Shown here in pieces: positions 37,018-44,885 of a DNA stretch of 64,000 nucleotides. The stretch is from Candidatus Jettenia sp. AMX2. GTDB lineage: Bacteria > Planctomycetota > Brocadiia > Brocadiales > Brocadiaceae. The notes below the pieces were generated by a model. That model saw nothing but the letters and a program-made list of their open reading frames with translations, did not search any database and had not been told where the DNA came from. The stretch is from the NCBI GenBank assembly GCA_030583665.1, contig CP129469.1:3339043-3403042 (forward strand). The letters run 5' to 3'. The position numbers and the translations under genes are program-made. Numbering within the stretch: position 1 is the stretch's first letter; each line of letters starts with the position of its first letter.

Positions 37018-37230
37018 TTACGGTTTAATCACAGAAATCGATGCAAGTTCACGGACGTACAATATTTCAGCGCTACGAATTGGCCGGATATCATTCTGCG
37101 TCAATGTTAATAGAGGAATCGTATTGCCTCCAGCCAGAACAAATTCAACTTCAAAAACAGTATTATTTTTATAACAGTGTACAACTGCACCGATATCGCC
37201 TCTCCTTACATTGTGTTTTTTAAACGAAAA
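37018..37230 (-). pseudogene. DUF4926-like remnant without start
   Basis: The minus strand is open for 70 codons after an in-frame TGA and reads VRRGDIGAVVHCYK, then FEVEFVLAGGNTIPLLTL, NDIRPI, the core of DUF4926-type small proteins. No ATG, GTG or TTG with a ribosome site lies before the core, and the usual N-terminal helix is missing. It is probably the end of a small toxin-antitoxin-like or plasmid-style gene. It stands 170 bp from the insertion sequence. Confidence 0.45.
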
Positions 37231-37401
37231 TCATTTGCTTCTCAATGGCTAAAGAATCCTGACAACAAATATCTCCAGCACTTCATTCGCATTTTTTGAA
37301 TCACATTGACTTATATTCATAGAAAAGCTACAGTATGCACAAATTGTGCATAGAGAAAACCATCATGATTGACGAATCAATATATTATGAATAATCTGAT
37401 A

Positions 37402-39246
37402 CCTGACATTCAAGAGGTTTTTTTCTTCTTAAGCAGAAGAAATCGTTTTTAATGATTGATAGATTGCAGTATCAAAGGCGAAATAATTCAGAATATCCTC
37501 ATGCAGTTGCGTAAAATTGGTAACCTGCTTAAAGACAGACTCACCAAGAGAGACAACAACCACAGCTATTCCTCTCATATTTTGAAACAGTACTCTCCCT
37601 GTTGGATTATCAGTTAGTCCCTTATTACCCGGTATGCTCTTCTGATCCCTTTTCAGTGACTGTCTTATCTGCCGTTGCATCAGCGTATATACCATAAGGG
37701 CTACCAGATAAACAAATCCTAAGACCGCAATTCTCTTTGGATCCTTCAGGAAGATAGGAGCTACTGCTGCAGGATTCTTAGCCCATTTAAAGTTTGTCTC
37801 CACTGAAGACTGTCCCTTGTATGCCTTCAGAATCTCTGCATCAGTCATCCGGGAAGAATCCAAAATATTCGTTACCAGAATGAATTTGTTCAGTCTTTGC
37901 TTACTCTGAGAGAGGTGCTCAGCGTCTTCCTGAAAAGAGAGATTTACTGTCCAACTCTCCCTCTGGGGAAGTTGTTCTCCTGCTCTTGGTCGGCCTCTGT
38001 GCTGTCTTTTTTCAATAACCGTTCTCTTCTCCCTCTCAAAGCCCAACCTATGATAGTCTACCTTGATCTGTTTTCTGAGTTTATCAATTTCCCTCAGCGC
38101 ATCCTCCTCACAAGCAAATTCCCTTTTCTGTATCCCCTGAGAAAGTTTCGTAAGCCCCTGATATTCCTTTTCTTTCTTTGCCTTCCATACCCTTTCTTTC
38201 TGTTTCTGAAGGGCGGTTGATTCCACTACCACAAACCTCATCTGCCTGTGTCTTTGCTCTGCGTTGTCTGTCTTATAGACATAAGGTGCTATCAGAGAAA
38301 ACCCCCGGTACTCTTCATATTCTCCTTTTCTCCTACCTGGGGTAGTCAAAAGAATCTCTGATGGCTTATCCTCCTTGAGTATCTCCTCATACATCCCTAC
38401 CGTTTTTGGCATCAAACTGATAAAAGAAATCCCCTGCTCAAAGGCCATCTCTACGGTTGGGGCAGAAAAAAATTTACTATCCGAAACAAGGATGCTCCGG
38501 GAAATATCCGGCACTATCTCTCGCAATGTTTCCAGGTTAAACCGGTTCTCCGTGCTGTCAGAGGTGTTCCCCGAGGTAATCCTTCCTGTAAGAGGAACTC
38601 CCCCATCTCCACTAACCGTCATTCCAAATAGTACTTGCTTGAGGTCTGTTCTCTTATCCTTACTATGTCCATACGTAATTCTCGGAATGTCATCCCCATC
38701 TTCTTCTTGCTCATAAGCACCGTACAGGCTAATACTGGTAGTATCAAAATGCAGCTTCTCCAGTCCTAGCGAGTATTTCATGATAGCTTTTGCTATGAGC
38801 TTTGAATACAACATTCCCAAACCGGCTTCCCACATCTGATCCAGTGCCGCCCCTAACCGGTTATCATGGAATGACTCGGCCTTAATCTGTTTCTGGAAAA
38901 CAATCTCGGTATCATAGTCACCCAATACTTCTGAGACTTTGTACAGAGCATGCTGACCGGTCAGGATTGACAAGACCATTGCCTGGAGACATTCTCCGGT
39001 ACTTACACAATTGAGTTTGTGAGAATCAACCAGTTCGTCGATAATCTGACCAATTTCCAGGTATCGCATACAAGCTGATACCAAAGGAAGGTGATCAAGT
39101 CTCTTGGCAGTTAGAATTTCAAAAGATTCACTCCCCTGCATACCTTTTCCTTTCTTTTCTGAAGGTTTTTACCGGGTAGATTAATCTATCTTCCTAAAAA
39201 ATCAATTAAATTTTATCTTTTCTCTGAAAAACCTCTTGAATGTCAG
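37402..39246 (-). mobile_element. Complete IS1634-family insertion sequence
   Basis: 1845 bp with 20-bp perfect terminal inverted repeats, CTGACATTCAAGAGGTTTTT (37403-37422) and its complement (39227-39246), around a single transposase gene. A likely 5-bp target duplication, TGATA, lies at 37397-37401 and 39247-39251. The intact frame and perfect ends suggest a recent, possibly active insertion. It landed 48 bp before hsdM. Confidence 0.9.
37429..39141 (-). CDS. IS1634-family transposase
   Basis: 570 residues, the usual length for this IS4-related family. The N-terminal domain has DHLPLVSACMRYLEIGQIID and SFHDNRLGAALDQMW. The DDE catalytic residues are most likely the Asp in LHFDTTSISLYG, the Asp in ILVSDSKFFS and the Glu in SSVETNFKWAKNP. 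It cuts and joins DNA at the element's inverted repeats. The frame is uninterrupted. Confidence 0.93.
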   Translation of the reverse strand: MQGSESFEILTAKRLDHLPLVSACMRYLEIGQIIDELVDSHKLNCVSTGECLQAMVLSILTGQHALYKVSEVLGDYDTEIVFQKQIKAESFHDNRLGAALDQMWEAGLGMLYSKLIAKAIMKYSLGLEKLHFDTTSISLYGAYEQEEDGDDIPRITYGHSKDKRTDLKQVLFGMTVSGDGGVPLTGRITSGNTSDSTENRFNLETLREIVPDISRSILVSDSKFFSAPTVEMAFEQGISFISLMPKTVGMYEEILKEDKPSEILLTTPGRRKGEYEEYRGFSLIAPYVYKTDNAEQRHRQMRFVVVESTALQKQKERVWKAKKEKEYQGLTKLSQGIQKREFACEEDALREIDKLRKQIKVDYHRLGFEREKRTVIEKRQHRGRPRAGEQLPQRESWTVNLSFQEDAEHLSQSKQRLNKFILVTNILDSSRMTDAEILKAYKGQSSVETNFKWAKNPAAVAPIFLKDPKRIAVLGFVYLVALMVYTLMQRQIRQSLKRDQKSIPGNKGLTDNPTGRVLFQNMRGIAVVVVSLGESVFKQVTNFTQLHEDILNYFAFDTAIYQSLKTISSA

Positions 39247-39294
39247 TGATAAAGCTCCTCAGTTAAATATATTCCATAAAAAGGAAGGATTTTT

Positions 39295-40818
39295 ATGGCG
39301 CAAAATAATGAATTAGAAAAGACACTATGGGCGGCGGCTGACAAGCTCCGCAATAATATGGATGCGGCTGAGTATAAGCATGTTGTGCTTGGTTTGATTT
39401 TTCTGAAATATATCTCAGACGCCTTTCATGATCTTTATGAAAAATTGAAAGCCGGGGAAGGTGAATTTGAAGGCGCTGACCCGGAAGATAAGGACGAGTA
39501 CCTTGCCCATAATATCTTTTTTGTCCCAGAGAAAGCGCGTTGGCAGTATCTCCAGGATAAGGCAAAAAAACCGGAGATAGGAAAGCTCGTTGATGGCGCA
39601 ATGGATTCCATAGAAAGGCTTAATCCTACTTTAAAAGGGATTTTGCCAAAAATCTACGCAGATCCTGAACTGGACAAACAACGGCTGGGAGAGCTTATTG
39701 ATCTTATCGGAACTATTGGATTCAACCAAAGCGGGCATAAGGCAAAGGATTTACTTGGCAGGGTGTATGAATATTTTCTCGGTCAGTTTGCCGACGCCGA
39801 AGGGAAAAAAGGAGGTCAATTTTATACACCTGCCTGCATCGTAAAACTCCTTGTAGAAATGCTTGAGCCGTATAAAGGCCGTGTTTATGACGGGTGCTGC
39901 GGTTCCGGCGGTATGTTTGTTCAGAGCGAAAAGTTTATTGAGGAGCATGGAGGGCGTATTGGCGACATTTCCATATTCGGGCAGGAATCAAACCCGACAA
40001 CCCTACGACTTGCAAAGATGAACCTTGCCATTCGCGGTATTGATGCAAAGATTGAACCCGGGGACACGTTTTTACAAGACAAACACCCTGATTTGAAGGC
40101 GGATTTTATCCTTGCCAATCCACCATTTAATGTGAGCGACTGGAGCGGTGAACAGCTTCGCGATGATAAACGCTGGAAATATGGCGTGCCGCCTGCAGGA
40201 AACGCCAATTATGCCTGGCTTCAACACTTTGTGCATAAATTAAGCCCCAATGGCACTGCCGGGATAGTTTTGGCGAACGGAAGCATGAACTCAAACTCCG
40301 GCGGTGAAGGGGAAATCCGCCAAGGCATGATTGAGGCAGGACTTATTGACTGCATGGTTGCCCTTCCCGCTCAGCTTTTTTATAACACCATGATTCCCGC
40401 ATGCCTGTGGTTTCTGGCGCGCAATAAGGCGAATGGAAAATTCCGTAATCGTTCAAATGAAATTCTGTTTATAGATGCGCGCAAGCTCGGCACAATGATA
40501 AACCGCCGGAATAAAGAACTGACAGATAGCGATATAAAACGTATTGCTGAAACCTATCACTACTGGCGCAATAAAAACGGCAATTACGAGGACAAGCCTG
40601 GTTTCTGTAAATCAGCGACAATTCAGGAAGTAAAAAATAATAATTATGTCCTTATGCCTGGACGCTATGTGGGTACTGAGATCGAAGAAGATGACGGCGT
40701 GCCATTTGACGAAAAGATGAACGCATTAACTTCAAAATTGGCAGAACAATTTGCAAAAGGCGCTGAACTGGAAAAAGAGATAAAAAGGAATCTGAAAGGG
40801 ATAGGGTATGAGATTTAA
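39295..40818 (+). CDS. hsdM: Type I restriction-modification system, methyltransferase subunit
   Basis: 507 residues. An HsdM N-terminal helical domain is followed by the adenine-methyltransferase core: [18 protein letters not shown], the SAM-binding motif I as [10 protein letters not shown] (199-208) and catalytic NPPF (275-278). It methylates adenine together with HsdS. AAGGAAGGA fixes the start. Its last bases contain the ATG of the next gene (overlap 11 bp), and its tail peptide NLKGIGYEI is repeated in front of hsdS. The IS element ends 48 bp upstream and may have replaced the promoter. Confidence 0.96.
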   Translation: MAQNNELEKTLWAAADKLRNNMDAAEYKHVVLGLIFLKYISDAFHDLYEKLKAGEGEFEGADPEDKDEYLAHNIFFVPEKARWQYLQDKAKKPEIGKLVDGAMDSIERLNPTLKGILPKIYADPELDKQRLGELIDLIGTIGFNQSGHKAKDLLGRVYEYFLGQFADAEGKKGGQFYTPACIVKLLVEMLEPYKGRVYDGCCGSGGMFVQSEKFIEEHGGRIGDISIFGQESNPTTLRLAKMNLAIRGIDAKIEPGDTFLQDKHPDLKADFILANPPFNVSDWSGEQLRDDKRWKYGVPPAGNANYAWLQHFVHKLSPNGTAGIVLANGSMNSNSGGEGEIRQGMIEAGLIDCMVALPAQLFYNTMIPACLWFLARNKANGKFRNRSNEILFIDARKLGTMINRRNKELTDSDIKRIAETYHYWRNKNGNYEDKPGFCKSATIQEVKNNNYVLMPGRYVGTEIEEDDGVPFDEKMNALTSKLAEQFAKGAELEKEIKRNLKGIGYEI

Positions 40819-41317
40819 TCTCATTATAGATAAAGAATATAAAGACTGGCTTACAGAGATTAAATTAAAGGTCCGGCATGCCCAGCTTAAAGCGGCGGTA
40901 AAGGTAAATACAGAACTCCTTGTGTTGTATTGGGAACTCGGTGCAGATATTGTAGCCAAACAGGAACATGCTAAATGGGGCGAAGGGTTGATTAACCGGC
41001 TGAGCAAGGATTTGATGTCCGAATTTCCTGATATGAAAGGTTTTTCCCGAAGTAATTTGATGTATATAAAAAAGTGGTATCTGTTTTACCGTAAGAGCAG
41101 CGCAATTGTCCAACAGCCTGTTGGACAATTTACGAAACAGCTTGTTTCGCAATTTCCGGTACGCAAAATTAGCCAACAGCCTGTTGGACAAATTGGACAA
41201 CAGATCATTGCCCAAATTACCCAAATATCCTGGGGATACAACATCCTGCTGTTAGAAAAAATAAAAGACGCACAAATTCGTATCTGTTATATGCAAAAAA
41301 TTATTGAACATGGCTGA
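40808..41317 (+). pseudogene. DUF1016 (YhcG-like) gene, N-terminal half only
   Basis: 169 residues covering the DUF1016 N-terminal domain: KAAVKVNTELLVLYWELGADI, GFSRSNLMYIKKWYLFY and SWGYNILLLEKIKD. The family continues ENGWSRNVL; here EHG is followed by TGA, then codons for S-R, so the conserved Trp codon TGG has become a stop. The PDDEXK nuclease half is missing, and a second full DUF1016 gene begins 18 bp later. A truncated protein may still be made. The linker is built from short palindromes. Its ATG lies inside the hsdM end. Confidence 0.7.
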
Positions 41318-41335
41318 AGCCGTAAGGAATAGACC

Positions 41336-42445
41336 ATGAGTTCTAAAAATAACTTAACATTCAAAGCTTTGGTCAAAGCTATTTGTCTTGTCCATACGCA
41401 AATGACACAACAGGCCGCTAAAGCGGTCAATGTCAGCCTCACCATGCGCAATTGGTTTATTGGTATGTATATTACGGAATTTGAGCTTCATGGGGCTGGC
41501 AGGGCAGGGTATGGTGAAAATCTTTTTAAAGTGCTTGCTGAAAAGCTGGCGGATCACAATGTAAGCGGATGCCGGTTCAGGCAATTATACAATTACAGAA
41601 ATTTTTACCAGGCATACCCGCAGATTTTGCGGACAGTGTCCGCAAAATTTAAAAATCTGACTATTCCGATCAAGCAAAGCCAGCATAAATTGTGGACAGC
41701 GTCCGCAAAATTCACAACCGATCCTGAAAAACTGCTTAGCAGCCTTTCATACAGCCATTTGGAGTTACTGGTTAAGATAGACGATTCTTTTAAACGTTTT
41801 TTTTACGAGTGTGAGTGTATCCGCGGTAACTGGTCGGTGCGGGAACTTGAGCGCCAAATAGCATCCCTATATTACGAGCGTTCCGGACTTTCCCGGGATA
41901 AAAAGAAGCTTTCCACTCTGTCCTCGAAAAGTTCGGAAATCAATACGCCGGAATTGACCGTTCGGGATCCGTACATATTTGAATTTATCGGGCTTAAATC
42001 ACGTGAAGTTATGGGCGAATCGCATCTTGAAGATGCCCTTCTTGACCGTTTGCAGGAATTTATGCTGGAACTTGGCCATGGGTTTTGTTTTGAAGCGCGG
42101 CAAAAACGCATCCTGCTTGACGATGAGCACAATTTTGTAGACCTTGTGTTTTACCATCGCATACTGAAATGCCATATTCTGATTGAATTAAAAGTTGACC
42201 AGTTTAAATATGAGCATATCGGACAGCTTAATACCTATGTCAGTTGGTATAAAAAACATGCCATGACCGAAGGAGATAACCCGCCGATAGGCATACTGTT
42301 GTGTACCGGTAAGAACCATGCGAAGGTTGAATATGCGCTGGCGGGAATGGACAATAAGCTTTTCGTTACCAAATACCAACTGGAGTTACCGAAAAAGGAA
42401 GCTATTCGAAAGTTCCTTGAACAAGAGCTGAGAGGCAAAGAATAA
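41336..42445 (+). CDS. DUF1016 family PDDEXK nuclease
   Basis: 369 residues, full length. The N-terminal DUF1016 domain has LTMRNWFIGMYI and SGCRFRQLYNYRNFY. The C-terminal nuclease has FCFEARQKRILL, the acidic FVDLVFYH and the IELK catalytic lysine, a PD-(D/E)xK site. Such proteins are common next to type I restriction genes and other defence genes; DNA or RNA cutting is inferred. Two inverted repeats of 12 bp interrupt the linker. It is read from an ATG 18 bp after the first copy and ends just before the hsdM-tail copy. Confidence 0.85.
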   Translation: MSSKNNLTFKALVKAICLVHTQMTQQAAKAVNVSLTMRNWFIGMYITEFELHGAGRAGYGENLFKVLAEKLADHNVSGCRFRQLYNYRNFYQAYPQILRTVSAKFKNLTIPIKQSQHKLWTASAKFTTDPEKLLSSLSYSHLELLVKIDDSFKRFFYECECIRGNWSVRELERQIASLYYERSGLSRDKKKLSTLSSKSSEINTPELTVRDPYIFEFIGLKSREVMGESHLEDALLDRLQEFMLELGHGFCFEARQKRILLDDEHNFVDLVFYHRILKCHILIELKVDQFKYEHIGQLNTYVSWYKKHAMTEGDNPPIGILLCTGKNHAKVEYALAGMDNKLFVTKYQLELPKKEAIRKFLEQELRGKE

Positions 42446-42450
42446 ATGAA

Positions 42451-42507
42451 ATGAATTTTGAAAAAACTGTTCGGGAGAATTTGAAAGGGATTGGGTATGG
42501 GTTTTAA
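42451..42507 (+). pseudogene. Copy of the hsdM C-terminal tail before hsdS
   Basis: An 18-codon frame reads MNFEKTVRENLKGIGYGF and stops. The end of hsdM reads [16 protein letters not shown] and stops, and the DNA is alike as well (GAATTTGAAAGGGATTGGGT against GAATCTGAAAGGGATAGGGT). The ATG of hsdS lies inside this copy just as the ATG of the first DUF1016 gene lies inside the true hsdM end. This marks the old hsdM-hsdS junction. Confidence 0.75.
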
Positions 42508-43762
42508 GAGATGGGAACATTTTAAGCTTGACAGTTTATGCCAAATCACATCTAGCAAAAGAATATTTGCTGAAGAATATGTTGAATATGGCACCCCTTT
42601 TTTTCGCTCCAAAGAAATTATTCAAAAAGCCCTTGGAGAAAGTATTACAGAATTTTTGTTTATTTCCAAAGAAAGGTTCTCTGAAATAAAAAAACAATTT
42701 GGTGCGCCTCAAAAAGGAGATGTTCTTTTAAGTTCGGTTGGGAATAGGTCTGGTGTCCCTTATCTTGTTAAAGAGAGTGATGGGGATTTCTATTTTAAGG
42801 ACGGAAACTTGATATGGTTCAAAGATTTTAATCCAAAACTATCTTGTGATTATCTGTACTATTGGCTCAAATCTTCTATAGGACAAAACCTGTTAAATTC
42901 TATTATGATAGGCTCGGCACAGAAAGCTTTAACAATTATTGGATTATCAGGTCTTGAAATTACTCTTCCCTCTCTATCCACTCAACGCCGTATTGCTTCT
43001 ATCCTTTCCGCCCTTGACGACAAAATTGAACTCAACCATCAGACGAATCAGACGTTGGAGGCAATTGCTCAGGCGATATACAAGGAGTGGTTTGTCAATT
43101 TCAATTTCCCCACTTCCGAAGGCAAACCATACAGAGATAGCGGTGGAGAAATGCAGGACAGCGAACTTGGCCCTATTCCGAAGCGGTGGATGATGTCTAC
43201 GCTCGGAAATGAAGGAGAATTTAAAAATGGAATTAATTATTCACGAGATGAACGTGGCGATGCGTTATTTTCGATTGTAAATGTTCGAGATATTGTTGCG
43301 GATAAGTTTTTGTCAAAACCAAGTTTGGATATAATTCAGATTGATAGGAAAAAGGCGCAACCGTATATACTAAAAACAGATGATATTCTAATTGTAAGGA
43401 GCGCAAGCCCAGGTGAGACGGCTATTTTACTAATAGAGGAGCAAGATATTATTTATTCAGGTTTTACGATCAGATATCGCTTGCGAAACAAAAAATATTT
43501 CCTGTATTTATTTTTTATTCTACAAAATGTAAAGGGTGCACTTGAAAATTTGTCGAACGGAACAACTCTAAAAAATATTAATCAAGAGATGCTGAAAGAT
43601 TACAAGATAAATTATCCTACAGAAGAAATTGTTGCGAGCTTTAATGAAATAATCGAACCAATATTCGAGAAGATATTTATAAATAATCAGCAAAATTATA
43701 ATCTAGAAAAAGTCCGCGATAGCTTGTTACCTAAACTAATAAGCGGAAAAATTGATATGTAG
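42497..43762 (+). CDS. hsdS: Type I restriction-modification system, specificity subunit
   Basis: About 421 residues. Two target-recognition domains are visible, the first from about residue 5 to 160 and the second from about 235. They are separated by the conserved helix STQRRIASILSALDDKIELNHQTNQTLEAIAQAIY, written here only as a landmark from Ser about 172 onward, and a matching helix at the C-terminus. The ATG (42497) is preferred over a TTG six bases earlier because AAAGGGATT stands 4-8 bases ahead. HsdS reads the bipartite DNA target for HsdM and HsdR. The recognised sequence cannot be inferred. Confidence 0.92.
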   Translation: MGFKRWEHFKLDSLCQITSSKRIFAEEYVEYGTPFFRSKEIIQKALGESITEFLFISKERFSEIKKQFGAPQKGDVLLSSVGNRSGVPYLVKESDGDFYFKDGNLIWFKDFNPKLSCDYLYYWLKSSIGQNLLNSIMIGSAQKALTIIGLSGLEITLPSLSTQRRIASILSALDDKIELNHQTNQTLEAIAQAIYKEWFVNFNFPTSEGKPYRDSGGEMQDSELGPIPKRWMMSTLGNEGEFKNGINYSRDERGDALFSIVNVRDIVADKFLSKPSLDIIQIDRKKAQPYILKTDDILIVRSASPGETAILLIEEQDIIYSGFTIRYRLRNKKYFLYLFFILQNVKGALENLSNGTTLKNINQEMLKDYKINYPTEEIVASFNEIIEPIFEKIFINNQQNYNLEKVRDSLLPKLISGKIDM

Positions 43763-43791
43763 AATGCGGATCAGATTGCGGTAAGGGCGCT

Positions 43792-44883
43792 ATGACTGGA
43801 CTGACCAATATCACAGAAGAAAAGGCAATAGAAGAAATACGGAATTTCTTCCGCGAGAAACCTTTCCTTTTTTTTGGAACAGGAATGTCATGTGCATTGG
43901 ATGTTAGATTTGGAATGACCACCCTGAAAGATGCACTCTTTGATGGAATCCAGAATAGGACTTTAACAGATTCGCAGAAAACGGAATGGAATGCAGTTGT
44001 TGGTAACTTACAAAACGGGGCAGATTTGGAGAATGCGCTGAATTCAGTAAATGATCAAGACTTGCTGAAAACATTGACTGACATCACAAGTTCATTCATC
44101 GCCGACTTAGACAAACAATTTGCCTATCAGATAGCCCAGGGTTTGGCTAAATGGCCTGCTACCGGATTATTAAAGAAACTGGTTGAAACACTTCCCGAAG
44201 GTGACCGCATTCTTCATGTACTGACGCCAAACTACGACATGCTCTTTGAATATGCCTGTGACTTTGCTGGCATCTCTTATACAAACGGCCTTTTTGGTGG
44301 GATTGAACGTAAAAAAGATTGGAAGGCTGTGGATCGAGCATTGCTCGAACCTGAGCAAATATGCCAAGGCAGGAAGATGAAGACGGTCTATAGACACAAA
44401 AAGCATGTACGCCTTTACAAGGTACACGGTTCGCTTAATTACTTTTTCCATCGCAATTCCGTTATAGAAAACAATGCCTGGATGTGGAATCCACCGAATT
44501 TCGTATCGCGTGTAATGATCACGCCTGGGATTTCAAAATATCAAACGCTTCAACGGTATAGGCAGGAACTTCTACAATCCGCTGATGCCGCAATAGACAA
44601 GACGACACATTTTCTTTTTCTCGGATATGGATTTAACGACAGTCATCTTGAGGAATACATCAAACGCAAGCTCATTACGCAATCATGTCATGGTTTGATT
44701 GTGACAAAAGATTCTAATTCACGGATCGACTCTCTGCTCAGTCAATCAGACAATCTTTGGTTGATTTGCAAAGAAGATAATAACACTAAAATCTATAACA
44801 AAAAGTATTCAGGCAACCTTATACTCTTAGGTCAAAAGCTTTGGGATATACATGAATTCACAAATCGAATTTTAGGAGGTTAA
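43792..44883 (+). CDS. SIR2-domain defence NADase
   Basis: 363 residues with the SIR2 fold: FFGTGMS (27-33) at the NAD-binding start, TPNYD (145-149) with the catalytic Asn, YKVHGSLNYF with the catalytic His (212), and FLFLGYGFNDSHLEEY. SIR2 proteins paired with HerA are a known anti-phage system that depletes NAD on infection. Here it precedes HerA by 2 bp, so the pair is clear. It starts 29 bp after hsdS. Confidence 0.88.
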   Translation: MTGLTNITEEKAIEEIRNFFREKPFLFFGTGMSCALDVRFGMTTLKDALFDGIQNRTLTDSQKTEWNAVVGNLQNGADLENALNSVNDQDLLKTLTDITSSFIADLDKQFAYQIAQGLAKWPATGLLKKLVETLPEGDRILHVLTPNYDMLFEYACDFAGISYTNGLFGGIERKKDWKAVDRALLEPEQICQGRKMKTVYRHKKHVRLYKVHGSLNYFFHRNSVIENNAWMWNPPNFVSRVMITPGISKYQTLQRYRQELLQSADAAIDKTTHFLFLGYGFNDSHLEEYIKRKLITQSCHGLIVTKDSNSRIDSLLSQSDNLWLICKEDNNTKIYNKKYSGNLILLGQKLWDIHEFTNRILGG

Positions 44884-44885
44884 CC

